A DNA stretch of 54,606 nucleotides from Methylophilaceae bacterium. GTDB taxonomy: Bacteria > Pseudomonadota > Gammaproteobacteria > Burkholderiales > Methylophilaceae. Both the position numbers and the translations under genes were made by a program. How positions within the stretch are numbered: the first letter of the stretch is position 1; the number at the start of each line of letters is the position of its first letter. A model generated the notes under the pieces. That model was not told the origin of the DNA. It saw only the letters and a program-made list of their open reading frames with translations, and searched no databases. The DNA is taken from positions 1 to 54,606 of the forward strand of contig JANZZG010000036.1 in the NCBI GenBank assembly GCA_026419515.1, given 5' to 3'. Positions 1-8,212 of this stretch are shown here, one piece after another.

Positions 1-1287
1 CATCAGCTTGTTCATGCCTTCGCCCAGCGTTTTGAAAAAGCCTTCCTTGCCGGAAGTTTCGATACGCTTGGAGAAATCCCCCATCACGGCGGCTTCAACC
101 AGTATCTCGATCTCACGCTCGGCCGCCACCTCGGCAGTACGGTCTATCCATTCTGCGACTGAGCCTAGACGTTCGCCCTTGTCGTTGATGACAGGATTGG
201 CAGTCACCCGCATCGATCTTCCGCCGATGACTATGTTGGCGATGTACTGGCTGGTGAATGTGGCGAGCATTTGCGCCTGGTGTGCCGGATTTTTGTGGAA
301 TTGGTCGATGTTGGCTCCCAAGAGCGCAGAAGCGTTGAAATTGGGCAACTGCTTGCGGATGTCGGCTTCGGCTGCCTTGAGGAGGTTGAGGACGGACTTG
401 TTGGCATAGATGATGTTACGGTCGGTGTCGGCGATCATGACGCCAGTCGATACATTGTCGAGCGCAATACGCACTCGGCTGGCTTCTTCGGCGATCTTGC
501 GGGTTTCATTCATTTCGTAACCAAGCCGAATCTGCAAAGAGCGGAGTGCGCGTAGTATTCCGGCGATTTCGCTTTCTCCTTGAGCCGAAAAATGGATATT
601 GATCTTGCCCTCGGCAATCGAATTCATGTGGCGGATGACCGCGTTGATGGCGGCCGATAATTTGCGCCCTTCTAGCAAAGCGATCACGGCAACCAGAATA
701 ACCAAGAGGAGGGCAATCACATTGGCTGTGGTCGATCCGAGAAGGGCATCACCAAAGGTTGTCAGCAACCAGATGACGACAGCAGGGAAGACCGCCAACC
801 CCGTCATTTTGCCCAGCAAGGAAATCGAATCCCATTGGTCAAGAATTCTTTTGAATAAGCTGGGTCGAGGCAGCTGACCACCAGCATTGAGCTGCCGGTA
901 AAGTGCTTCGGCTTCTTCTATCTGCTTGCGCGAGGGTTTGTTGCGCACCGACATGTAACCCGTGATCTGGCCATTGGTGTGCAATGGGGTGACGTTGGCC
1001 TCGACCCAGTAGTAGTCGCCATTCTTGCAACGGTTCTTGACGATGCCCGTCCAGGGCCTGCCGGATTGCACCGTTTGCCACAGGTCGGCGAAGGCAGCAG
1101 GCGGCATGTCGGGATGGCGCACGATGTTGTGTGGCTGACCGATGAGTTCGGCTTCCGTGAAACCGCTGATACGGACGAAATCGCGATTGACCGAGGTGAT
1201 GATCCCTTTGAGATCGGTGGTCGAGACGATGGTGTCGTCATCGGTCAAGACATATTCATTGTTGGTGACAGGCAGGTTGGTTCTCAT
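1..1287 (-). CDS. Aer-like PAS methyl-accepting chemotaxis receptor (partial, C-terminus outside window)
   Basis: Probable redox or oxygen taxis receptor of the inner membrane. Translating from ATG at 1287 gives an open frame of 429 codons running off the window. Residues about 15-115 form a PAS domain very like the FAD-binding PAS of E. coli Aer, including GQPHNIVRHPDMP and the GIVKNR-KNGDYYWV region. Two membrane segments follow (about 165-180 and 195-212) with almost no periplasmic loop, then a HAMP-like stretch and a second PAS-like segment (about 255-370). The methyl-accepting signalling domain should lie beyond base 1. A strong Shine-Dalgarno GAGGAGG precedes the ATG. It is the last visible gene of the operon, 19 nt after cheW. 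FAD binding is inferred from similarity to Aer only. Confidence 0.88.
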   Translation of the reverse strand, partial: MRTNLPVTNNEYVLTDDDTIVSTTDLKGIITSVNRDFVRISGFTEAELIGQPHNIVRHPDMPPAAFADLWQTVQSGRPWTGIVKNRCKNGDYYWVEANVTPLHTNGQITGYMSVRNKPSRKQIEEAEALYRQLNAGGQLPRPSLFKRILDQWDSISLLGKMTGLAVFPAVVIWLLTTFGDALLGSTTANVIALLLVILVAVIALLEGRKLSAAINAVIRHMNSIAEGKINIHFSAQGESEIAGILRALRSLQIRLGYEMNETRKIAEEASRVRIALDNVSTGVMIADTDRNIIYANKSVLNLLKAAEADIRKQLPNFNASALLGANIDQFHKNPAHQAQMLATFTSQYIANIVIGGRSMRVTANPVINDKGERLGSVAEWIDRTAEVAAEREIEILVEAAVMGDFSKRIETSGKEGFFKTLGEGMNKLM

Positions 1288-1306
1288 GATTTTCCTCCTC
1301 CCCAGC

Positions 1307-1813
1307 TTATGTAGTAGCTGTACTAGCGTTGTCGATCAGCGCCATTTCCTGACTGGTCATCAGGCTTTCGATGTCCACCAAGATGAGCATTCGTTCGCCC
1401 ACGGTGCCCAGACCGATCAGGTATTTGGTATCGATGGTAGATACCAGATCGGGTACAGCATTGATTTGGCCCGGCTGTAAGGTCACGACATCGGAGACCC
1501 CATCCACCACGATGCCGACCACACGGTCACGCACGTTGAGAATGATGACGACCGTAAAATCGTCATACTCGACCTTACCGAGGTTGAAACGAATACGCAA
1601 ATCGACGATGGGAACGATGGTACCGCGCAGGTTGATCACGCCTTTGATGAATTCGGGCGTGTTGGCGATGCGAGTGACCGAATCGTACCCGCGGATCTCC
1701 TGCACTTTGAGGATGTCGATACCATATTCTTCTTTACCCAAAGTGAAAGTGAGATATTCCCCAGCAACGGCACGACTGGTCTGTTCCGGTAACTCTGTCG
1801 ATGTCTCGTTCAC
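1307..1813 (-). CDS. cheW: Chemotaxis coupling protein CheW
   Basis: Adaptor that links chemoreceptors to the CheA kinase in cytoplasmic signalling arrays. The 168-residue product has the usual CheW length and layout: a short acidic leader, then [22 protein letters not shown], the region around [23 protein letters not shown] that is nearly invariant in CheW proteins, and [12 protein letters not shown] later. It lies 16 nt downstream of cheA and 19 nt upstream of the Aer-like receptor, so it is almost certainly co-transcribed with them. No unusual feature was seen. Confidence 0.95.
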   Translation of the reverse strand: MNETSTELPEQTSRAVAGEYLTFTLGKEEYGIDILKVQEIRGYDSVTRIANTPEFIKGVINLRGTIVPIVDLRIRFNLGKVEYDDFTVVIILNVRDRVVGIVVDGVSDVVTLQPGQINAVPDLVSTIDTKYLIGLGTVGERMLILVDIESLMTSQEMALIDNASTATT

Positions 1814-1829
1814 GGCCAGGCTCCTTGTG

Positions 1830-4115
1830 TCAACTGACGCTCATTTTGATCAGGGCAGGGATGTCCAGTATCAGCGCGACTTTGCCATCCCCCATGATAG
1901 TGGCACCGGAAATACCGGGCACCTTGCGGTAATTGGTTTCCAGGCTCTTGATGACCACCTGCTGTTGACCGACCAATGTGTCGATGAAAAGAGCCGCTTT
2001 TTTACCCTTGTCCTCGATCAGGACTAGCACGCCTTCGGTCGGGTCGGTGTAAAGCGGTTCACAACGAAAGATTTCATGCAATGCAATGAGCGGCAGATAC
2101 TCGCCGCGCACATGAACCACCTTGCCTCGGCCAGTCACACTCTTGATGTCCTCGGCCTGAGGCTGCAAAGTTTCCACGATCAAATTGAGCGGAATGACAT
2201 AGATATTGTCGCCAACCGCCACCGTCATGCCATCCAGGATGGCCAGGGTCAAGGGGAGGCGTACCGTTATTTTGGTGCCGACACCAAATACCGATTCGAT
2301 CTCGACACTACCGCCCATTTCGGTCACATTGCGCATCACCACATCCATGCCGACGCCACGGCCGGATACATCGGTGACCGTCTCCGCGGTGGAAAATCCA
2401 GGCGCGAAGATCAATTGCCACACTTGCTGATCGGTCAGGTTGTCCGAAACCGGTATCCCCCGTTCCATTGCCTTGGCAAGGATTTTCTCGCGATTGAGCC
2501 CGGCCCCGTCGTCAGCGACCTCGATCACGATGTTGCCGCCTTGGTGCGAGGCCGACAGGGTGATGGTCCCCTTGGCCGGTTTGCCAGCGGCGACACGTTT
2601 GTCTGGCGGTTCGATGCCATGGTCCAGGCTGTTGCGCACCAGATGGGTGAGCGGGTCGGCAATTTTTTCGATCAGGCCTTTGTCCAGCTCGGTGTTCTCA
2701 CCCACCGTCACTAGCTCCACTTGCTTGTCGAGTTTGGAGGCGAGATCACGTACCACACGCGGGAAACGACTGAACACGAAACTGATCGGCATCATGCGGA
2801 TGGACATCACCGCTTCTTGCAAATCTCGGGTGTTGCGTTCGAGCTGAGCCATGCTATTGATCAGTTCTTCGTAGAGTACAGGGTCCACTTTCGAAGCGGT
2901 CTGCGCCAGCATGGCCTGGGTGATCACCAGTTCGCCCACCAGGTTGATGAGCTGGTCGACCTTTTCGACACTGACGCGAATGGAGGTGGATTCCGGGGAT
3001 GCAGCGGCGGGTTTTTCGACGGTTTTTCTGGGCGGCTCGGCTGGCTTGGGTGGAGGTGGAGGCGCCGCCTGTATCGGAGCCGGGGTCGCAATCTCGGTGA
3101 AGAAACCGTAGCCGGCATGGTCGTCTGCCGCCGGCGCAGGCGTGGCTGGCGGGTCGCTGAAAAATCCATAGCCCTGATCTATTTCGGCAGCCGGCACGGG
3201 TTCCGGCAGGGGACCGAAAAATCCGTAGCCATCTTCTTCCGCCGCCGGTGTCGGTGGTGTGTCGAAAAATCCATACCCCGTGTCGTCTTCCTGGGAGGGC
3301 GTCTCCGATGCCACTGCGGCGGGCTCATGTTCGATCACGACCTGTTCCGGCGTGGCAATGAAAGCGAAAATATCGCGGATGGTCTCCTCCTCCGTTGTGC
3401 CAGTCAGGCGGAATTTCCACTGCAGGGGCTGCATGTCGCCTTGCTTCTTTTTCTTTTTCTTGTCCTTGCCTTTCTTGTCTTTTGCCGGCTCGGGGGCGCT
3501 CAGAATTTCTAGTTGGCCGAGCTGCTCCAGCTCGCCCACCAGTCCTTCGATCCGGTTCGGCTGCTTGAGCAGATCCGGAGTGGCCGCCAGGGTGATGTGG
3601 AAGGTATGGGGCTTGGCCGTGTCCGCAGAGGGATTTGTCTCAGTCGAGGCGATTTCCGGTGCAGCGGGTGCGACAGGTCTGGCACTCGGCTCGACCACCT
3701 GTTGCGGGGCTGGCGCATCAGGCACTTCGCCGGATGCCAAGGCACGCAGCTTTTCGATAATGGCTTCTGCCGGTCCTTTGTCGGCTTCCGTGCCATTGAT
3801 GTGGGCGTTGAGCTGTTCTTTGAGGACGTCGGTTGCTTCCAGAAAAGCATCGATCATGTCGTTGCGCGGGGCCATTTCACCCTTGCGCAGCTTGTCGAGC
3901 AAGCTTTCCAGAACATGCGTCACTTCCGTCATGTCCGTGAAACCAAAAGTACCGCTCCCACCTTTGATGGAATGGGCAGCACGGAATATGGCATTGAGAT
4001 CGTCGACATTGGGCGCATCGACATCGAGGTCGAGCAGCATGCGTTCCATGTTCGCCAGGTGTTCGGCACTTTCCTCGAAGAACACCTGGTAGAACTGGCT
4101 CATGTCGATGGTCAT
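1830..4115 (-). CDS. cheA: Chemotaxis histidine kinase CheA with repeated GYGFF linker
   Basis: Histidine autokinase of a chemosensory array; phosphoryl donor to CheY. The 761 residues show an Hpt (P1) domain with phospho-accepting His48 in [15 protein letters not shown], a P2-like segment at about 168-265 interrupted by a lysine-rich run (212-225), a long Pro/Ala linker carrying GYGFF four times (280-284, 296-300, 315-319, 335-339), then the P3 dimerisation helix pair, the ATP-binding P4 domain (NSLDHGIE N-box, DDGAG G1 box, [10 protein letters not shown]2 box) and a CheW-like P5 domain at the C-terminus. It lies between cheY (30 nt) and cheW (16 nt). No cheR, cheB or cheD is in the window; they may lie beyond base 1. 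Confidence 0.96.
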   Translation of the reverse strand: MTIDMSQFYQVFFEESAEHLANMERMLLDLDVDAPNVDDLNAIFRAAHSIKGGSGTFGFTDMTEVTHVLESLLDKLRKGEMAPRNDMIDAFLEATDVLKEQLNAHINGTEADKGPAEAIIEKLRALASGEVPDAPAPQQVVEPSARPVAPAAPEIASTETNPSADTAKPHTFHITLAATPDLLKQPNRIEGLVGELEQLGQLEILSAPEPAKDKKGKDKKKKKKQGDMQPLQWKFRLTGTTEEETIRDIFAFIATPEQVVIEHEPAAVASETPSQEDDTGYGFFDTPPTPAAEEDGYGFFGPLPEPVPAAEIDQGYGFFSDPPATPAPAADDHAGYGFFTEIATPAPIQAAPPPPPKPAEPPRKTVEKPAAASPESTSIRVSVEKVDQLINLVGELVITQAMLAQTASKVDPVLYEELINSMAQLERNTRDLQEAVMSIRMMPISFVFSRFPRVVRDLASKLDKQVELVTVGENTELDKGLIEKIADPLTHLVRNSLDHGIEPPDKRVAAGKPAKGTITLSASHQGGNIVIEVADDGAGLNREKILAKAMERGIPVSDNLTDQQVWQLIFAPGFSTAETVTDVSGRGVGMDVVMRNVTEMGGSVEIESVFGVGTKITVRLPLTLAILDGMTVAVGDNIYVIPLNLIVETLQPQAEDIKSVTGRGKVVHVRGEYLPLIALHEIFRCEPLYTDPTEGVLVLIEDKGKKAALFIDTLVGQQQVVIKSLETNYRKVPGISGATIMGDGKVALILDIPALIKMSVS
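3099..3278 (-). repeat. Four-copy GYGFF amino-acid repeat in the CheA linker
   Basis: Within cheA codons 280-339 the pentapeptide GYGFF occurs four times, each preceded by acidic residues and followed by a Pro/Ala-rich spacer, with starts 16, 19 and 20 residues apart. The aromatic cores are identical while the spacers differ, which suggests selection on the motif rather than a recent DNA duplication. The function is unknown. A docking site for a partner such as a CheY or phosphatase is an inference. Confidence 0.85.
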
Positions 4116-4145
4116 CGGCGCTCTTTTCTAGAGTCGAGATCGAGA

Positions 4146-4511
4146 CTAACCAATCACCTTTTTGACGACCTCGATGAGTTTTTGCGGATCGAAGGGCTTG
4201 ACCAGCCAGCCCGTCGCACCTGCTGCCCGGCCCGCCGCCTTCATCGCTTCACTCGATTCGGTGGTCAGCATCAGGATGGGCGTCGTCCGATACTGGGGAA
4301 GCGCACGCAAGCTCTTGATCAGGGTCAGGCCATCCATGCGGGGCATGTTCTGATCGGAAAGAATCAGGTCGAAAGGCTTGACTTTGGCTTTCTCTAGCCC
4401 ATCTTGGCCGTCTACTGCCTCGGTGACTTCATACCCTGCGGTCTTGAGGGTGAAGGATACCATTTGTCGGATGGATGCAGAATCATCGACGGTCAATATG
4501 GATTTTGCCAT
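4146..4511 (-). CDS. cheY: CheY-type single-domain response regulator
   Basis: A 121-residue stand-alone receiver domain, the expected phosphate acceptor from the adjacent CheA. The acidic pocket (TVDDSAS, D9/D10), phospho-acceptor D53 in LILSDQNMPRMDG, the switch Thr (MLTTESS) and the Lys in GWLVKPF are all present. There is no output domain, so it acts by protein contact, at the flagellar motor or on another target. It lies 21 nt after the upstream MCP gene and 30 nt before cheA. GATGWLVKPFDPQ matches chemotaxis-type CheY proteins well. Confidence 0.93.
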   Translation of the reverse strand: MAKSILTVDDSASIRQMVSFTLKTAGYEVTEAVDGQDGLEKAKVKPFDLILSDQNMPRMDGLTLIKSLRALPQYRTTPILMLTTESSEAMKAAGRAAGATGWLVKPFDPQKLIEVVKKVIG

Positions 4512-4532
4512 GTCGGTTTTCTCCGGAAATTC

Positions 4533-5732
4533 CTAGAATAATTCGATTTCACCCGCTTCGACGCTGACTTGTTTGACTGGATTGTGGCGGGTTCTTTCGA
4601 TCAGTTCACGCGCCTCATGAATCTTGCGTTGCCAACGGCGCAGACGGTTTTCTTCCTCGACCCAGGTGTTGTCGATGACAGAAATGCCATTCAGTATGGT
4701 TTCGATCACGTCGAGCCGCCGCGTGGCATGATTGACCAGTTGATGCGCCATGTCCTGGAATTGCATCGAAGTCACGGCACTCTGCACATTGCCCTTCGCC
4801 TCGTCGGCAGCCAGGGAGAGCTCGTGGATGGTGGTACGCATGAGGGTGTTTAGCTTGCCGATCTCGGTAATCATGGAATCTACGTTTTTTTTGGATTGTA
4901 GTGCAAAATTCATGTCTTTGGACGAAACTTCGTGGATGGTCTGTTCGGCACCTTCCACCGCCTGCTTGACATTGTCCATTTGATCACGGATTTCCATGCT
5001 GAATTGGTTGGAACGGACGGACAAGTCACGCCCCTCGTCCGCCACCACTGCGAACCCCCGACCCGCCTCCCCGGCACGAGCAGCCTCGATGGCGGCATTG
5101 AGCGCCAGCAGGTTGGTCTGTTTGGCAATCGCCTCGAGTTCGTTGAGGATGCCCAGGATATGCTGGACGTGGTGGGAGATTTGATCCATCTTGTTCACCA
5201 ATTCCATACCCAGTTTACTGTTTTCGACCGTGTTGTCCACGAACATGCTGAGCGCTTTCGCCGTCTCGTTCAGGAACTGCTCGAAACTGAGCCGTTCTTG
5301 ATCCTCACTGGAGATGGAATTTTTGGCCAGCGCCAGCGCGAGTTCCTGCTGGTGGCGAATGATGGACTCCAGGCCGGTGAAGCTGGTGATGAGCTTGGCG
5401 ATGGCATCCTGCAAAACCGATTGCAACTGGGACAACTCCCCTTTGGAACTTTGGATTTGCAGCTTGAACTCTTCTTCCATGGCCTGTAACAGACCATCGA
5501 AATCACTGGCCAGAGCGTTGAGCTCGCTTTCCATGCGCTTGACGCCCTCTTCCTTCGCTTGGGTACTTTTATTTGCCAAATATACGGCAAAGAGGGCCCA
5601 GCCACACGAGATGACCGCCACCACGGTCAGCTGTAACGGTAAATGCGCCGATGTAACCCAAATACCCACGAGTGCGGCCAGTGTGAGCAGGCTGCCGGTC
5701 AAAAGGATAACCTTCTTTGCCGAGGATTGCAT
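4533..5732 (-). CDS. Methyl-accepting chemotaxis protein without a ligand-binding domain
   Basis: A 399-residue chemoreceptor. Two hydrophobic helices at about 8-27 and 33-52 are separated by only a few residues, so there is no periplasmic sensor domain. The rest is predicted long coiled coil with the conserved MCP hairpin tip: [22 protein letters not shown], then [18 protein letters not shown]. The tip has EGRDL where EVR-L is usual. Without an evident sensor domain it may respond to membrane state, to cytoplasmic signals through the coiled coil, or to neighbouring receptors in the array. It lies between the STAS gene and cheY in one operon. Confidence 0.9.
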   Translation of the reverse strand: MQSSAKKVILLTGSLLTLAALVGIWVTSAHLPLQLTVVAVISCGWALFAVYLANKSTQAKEEGVKRMESELNALASDFDGLLQAMEEEFKLQIQSSKGELSQLQSVLQDAIAKLITSFTGLESIIRHQQELALALAKNSISSEDQERLSFEQFLNETAKALSMFVDNTVENSKLGMELVNKMDQISHHVQHILGILNELEAIAKQTNLLALNAAIEAARAGEAGRGFAVVADEGRDLSVRSNQFSMEIRDQMDNVKQAVEGAEQTIHEVSSKDMNFALQSKKNVDSMITEIGKLNTLMRTTIHELSLAADEAKGNVQSAVTSMQFQDMAHQLVNHATRRLDVIETILNGISVIDNTWVEEENRLRRWQRKIHEARELIERTRHNPVKQVSVEAGEIELF

Positions 5733-5764
5733 GACATCTATACAGCCGTTGTTGGGCTGCTTGA

Positions 5765-6070
5765 TCAGGAAATATTGAACAGCTTGCCGAAGTTAGCAAT
5801 GTCCAGAATTTGTTTGACTGCGCCTTTGCAGCCGGTCAAAAACAACTGGATGTTGCGTGCCCCGGCACGTTCCTTGAGCATCAGCAGCATGCCAAGCGCA
5901 GAGCTGTCCAGGTAATCCACGCTTGCCAGATCGATTTCGAGCTCCTTGATGCCACTCGTCTTGATGGCCGCCTCGTAGGCATCGCGGAATTCACGATGCG
6001 TGTTGAAGTCGAAGCGTCCAGTCAGGCTGAGGGTGATTCTGGAGCCGTCGATTTTCTGGCTGATCTGCAT
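5765..6070 (-). CDS. STAS-domain protein (anti-anti-sigma-like)
   Basis: A 101-residue single-domain STAS protein. It begins [20 protein letters not shown], and the conserved loop [15 protein letters not shown] carries the Ser pair (56/57) that is phosphorylated in SpoIIAA-type proteins. The ATG at 6070 is chosen because the upstream extension of this frame is unrelated sequence that overlaps fabI. It is the first gene of the chemosensory operon, 32 nt before the MCP gene. STAS proteins at the head of che clusters are common in betaproteobacteria; whether it controls a sigma factor or another partner is not visible here, and no cognate serine kinase was seen. Confidence 0.88.
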   Translation of the reverse strand: MQISQKIDGSRITLSLTGRFDFNTHREFRDAYEAAIKTSGIKELEIDLASVDYLDSSALGMLLMLKERAGARNIQLFLTGCKGAVKQILDIANFGKLFNIS

Positions 6071-6132
6071 ATCTTGTCTCCCGTGTTTTACCCGAGCGTT
6101 AGGATAGGAGAGGAATCCTGGCTTGTAAAGCG

Positions 6133-6915
6133 TTACAGCTGACCGACCGCGGTGATGTTCATGCCGCCATCGACGTAAGTAATCTCCCCGGTGATGCCAG
6201 AGGCCAGGTCGCTGCACAAAAAAGCCGCGGCATTGCCGACTTCTTCGATGGTGACGTTGCGACGCAGCGGGGCATGGGTTTCGTTGAAGCCGAAAATTTT
6301 GTCGAACCCCGTAATGCCAGAAGCGGCCAAGGTCTTGATCGGGCCAGCGGAGATGGCGTTGACGCGTATGCCTTTGGGCCCCAGGCTCTGTGCCATGTAA
6401 CGTACGTTGGCCTCCAGACTGGCCTTGGCCACCCCCATCACGTTGTAGTTGGGCAGAGTGCGTTCGGCCCCCAGATAACTGATGGTGATGAGAGCGCCTT
6501 TGCGGCCTAGCATCAAGGGCAAGCCTGCCTTGGCCAGGGCGGCGAAACTGTAGGAACTGACATCGTGGGCAATGCGGAAGTATTCACGCGTCACTGACTC
6601 CAGATAATCACCGTCGAGCGCGGCCTTGGGCACGAAGGCCACCGAATGGACGATGATGTCCAGGCCATTCCAGCGTTGACCCAGCGCATCGAACATGCGC
6701 GTGATCTGATCGTCGTCCGAAACATCGCAAGGTAGCACGATATCGGAGCCGAATTCCTCGGCCAGCTTGGTGACGCGTTCCTGAAAACGCTCCATCTGAT
6801 AGGTAAAAGCCAGTTCTGCTCCTTCACGTTTCATCGCCTGAGCGATGCCATAGGCGATGGAGCGGTTGCTGAGCATGCCGACGATGAGGGCACGTTTGCC
6901 GGTGAGAAAAGCCAT
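6133..6915 (-). CDS. fabI: Enoyl-[acyl-carrier-protein] reductase (NADH)
   Basis: Catalyses the last reductive step of each fatty-acid elongation cycle, trans-2-enoyl-ACP to acyl-ACP, in the cytoplasm. The 260-residue product is a divergent short-chain dehydrogenase of FabI type: the nucleotide-binding start is [14 protein letters not shown] rather than GxxxGxG, and the catalytic set Y147, Y157 and K164 (Y-x6-K) matches E. coli FabI, with [16 protein letters not shown] around it. The C-terminus has [12 protein letters not shown]. It is separated from the main fatty-acid operon (21046 onward) and lies alone between the che operon and the phosphorelay. Confidence 0.96.
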   Translation of the reverse strand: MAFLTGKRALIVGMLSNRSIAYGIAQAMKREGAELAFTYQMERFQERVTKLAEEFGSDIVLPCDVSDDDQITRMFDALGQRWNGLDIIVHSVAFVPKAALDGDYLESVTREYFRIAHDVSSYSFAALAKAGLPLMLGRKGALITISYLGAERTLPNYNVMGVAKASLEANVRYMAQSLGPKGIRVNAISAGPIKTLAASGITGFDKIFGFNETHAPLRRNVTIEEVGNAAAFLCSDLASGITGEITYVDGGMNITAVGQL

Positions 6916-6946
6916 TTCCTATCCTTGAAGAATTGCGGTTGCGAAA

Positions 6947-6952
6947 ATTATA
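6947..6952 (-). promoter_or_regulatory. Candidate -10 element of the fabI promoter
   Basis: A perfect TATAAT on the minus strand, 31 nt upstream of the fabI ATG. The expected -35 region (about 6969-6975) matches poorly and falls at the end of the dispersed repeat copy at 6968-7114. The promoter call rests on the -10 hexamer alone. Confidence 0.45.
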
Positions 6953-6967
6953 TCTTGGTTCCGGGTT

Positions 6968-7114
6968 GAGGAAATCCTTAAAAACCATTGCGAGTGCTTA
7001 AAGGCTTACGCGCTCGGAGTGAAAGCGACTAAGACATGACATAAAGTTGGCCTGCCACCCAGTGGCCGCAACCCAATATCACCCAATACCGCCCTCCGGC
7101 CGCGCAGCAGGTTA
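6968..7114 (-). repeat. Dispersed intergenic repeat, copy A (short form)
   Basis: Read on the minus strand it begins TAACCTGCTGCGCGGCCGGA, identical over 20 bases to the start of copy B (11861), and later shares ATGTCTTAGTCGCTTTC, CGTAAGCCTTTAAGC and a terminal TTTCC stretch with copy B. A middle block of about 55-60 bases present in copies B and C is missing. The first TAA is the stop codon of the HD-GYP gene and the other end reaches the fabI promoter. It holds no CDS. Confidence 0.75.
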
Positions 7115-8212
7115 TTCAGAGGTTTCTTGATCGTCCGTATCCGGGAAGGCATCCCGCAATGCCTGGATCTCGGGTATCAGCGCAAGAAAAACAGGAGCCA
7201 GCGTGGGATCGAAATGTTTGCCGCTTTGGTCTCGGATGAAATCCACGGCTTTTTCGAGTGGCCAGCCTGGCTTGTAAGGGCGGCTGGAAGTCAGCGCATC
7301 GAATACGTCACACAGCGCCACGATGCGTGCCTCGATGGGAATGTTTTCTCCGCTCAAGCCATACGGATAGCCGCATCCATCCCATTTTTCGTGGTGATGG
7401 AGCGCCACGATGCGGGCCATCTGCATCAGTTCGCCTTTGCTGTTGCCGATGATTTCCGCACCGATGGTGGTGTGGGTGTTGATGATGCGGCGCTCTTTTT
7501 CATCGAGCTTGCCGGGCTTGTTCAGAATATGGTCAGGGATGCCGATCTTGCCGAGATCATGCATCTGGCTTGCATAGAGCAATAGCTCGGCCCGCGCGTC
7601 ATTCCAACCGATGGCTTTGGCCAGCATCTGGCATGCGCGGCTCATGCGCGTGACGTGGGCGCCGGTTTCGGTGTCGCGGTACTCCCCGGCACGCCCCAGG
7701 CATTCCACGAGCTGGATCTGGGTGTGATGAAGCTCCTGGGTGTGCGTCTGCACCATGTTCCAGAGGAGCTGTTCCATTTCGTCTCCCCGCAGGCGCTGGT
7801 GCTTGTAGTAGATGCGCGCATGCAGAGCATTGCGGATGCGCAGCAGCACTTCCCAGATGGCGAACGGCTTGGTGATGAAATCGCACGCGCCCGCCTGCAA
7901 TGCCTGCTTGCGGGTCTCTTCATCGAGCTGGGCGGTCAATACCAGAACGGGGAGATATTCACGCTTTGAGAAGGCGAAAAGCTTTTGCATGACTTCGATG
8001 CCACTCATGTGCGGCATGCGGATGTCGAGCAGGATCAGGTCGAAGTGATGCTGCAACTGCAAAGACTCGACTTCGCGCGGGTCGGTGGTGGATTGGATGT
8101 AGGTGTATCCTTCCTGATCCAGCATCTGGTGTAACAGGGCGACGTTGGCCGGCTCGTCATCCACGATCAGAATCTTGCTTTGTTTGACTTCCATTTCCTG
8201 CATGCTGGTCAT
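7112..8212 (-). CDS. Response regulator with HD-GYP phosphodiesterase domain
   Basis: Predicted c-di-GMP hydrolase controlled by phosphorylation, RpfG-like. Of 366 residues, 12-130 form a receiver with phospho-acceptor D63 (LILLDIRMPHMSG), and about 175-345 form an HD-GYP domain with H218-D219 in MHDLGKIGIPDH and the diagnostic HHEKWDGCGYP (GYP at 281-283). The start ATG overlaps the kinase stop by 4 nt and has a GGAGG site, so the two genes are translationally coupled. Its stop codon TAA lies inside a dispersed repeat. The likely input is phosphoryl transfer from the upstream Hpt protein; the output would be lower cellular c-di-GMP. Confidence 0.93.
   Translation of the reverse strand: MTSMQEMEVKQSKILIVDDEPANVALLHQMLDQEGYTYIQSTTDPREVESLQLQHHFDLILLDIRMPHMSGIEVMQKLFAFSKREYLPVLVLTAQLDEETRKQALQAGACDFITKPFAIWEVLLRIRNALHARIYYKHQRLRGDEMEQLLWNMVQTHTQELHHTQIQLVECLGRAGEYRDTETGAHVTRMSRACQMLAKAIGWNDARAELLLYASQMHDLGKIGIPDHILNKPGKLDEKERRIINTHTTIGAEIIGNSKGELMQMARIVALHHHEKWDGCGYPYGLSGENIPIEARIVALCDVFDALTSSRPYKPGWPLEKAVDFIRDQSGKHFDPTLAPVFLALIPEIQALRDAFPDTDDQETSE

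Noticed and set aside
2721-3512. 263-codon plus-strand frame opposite cheA
   Set aside because: Gly/Arg-rich low-complexity shadow of the Pro/Ala linker.
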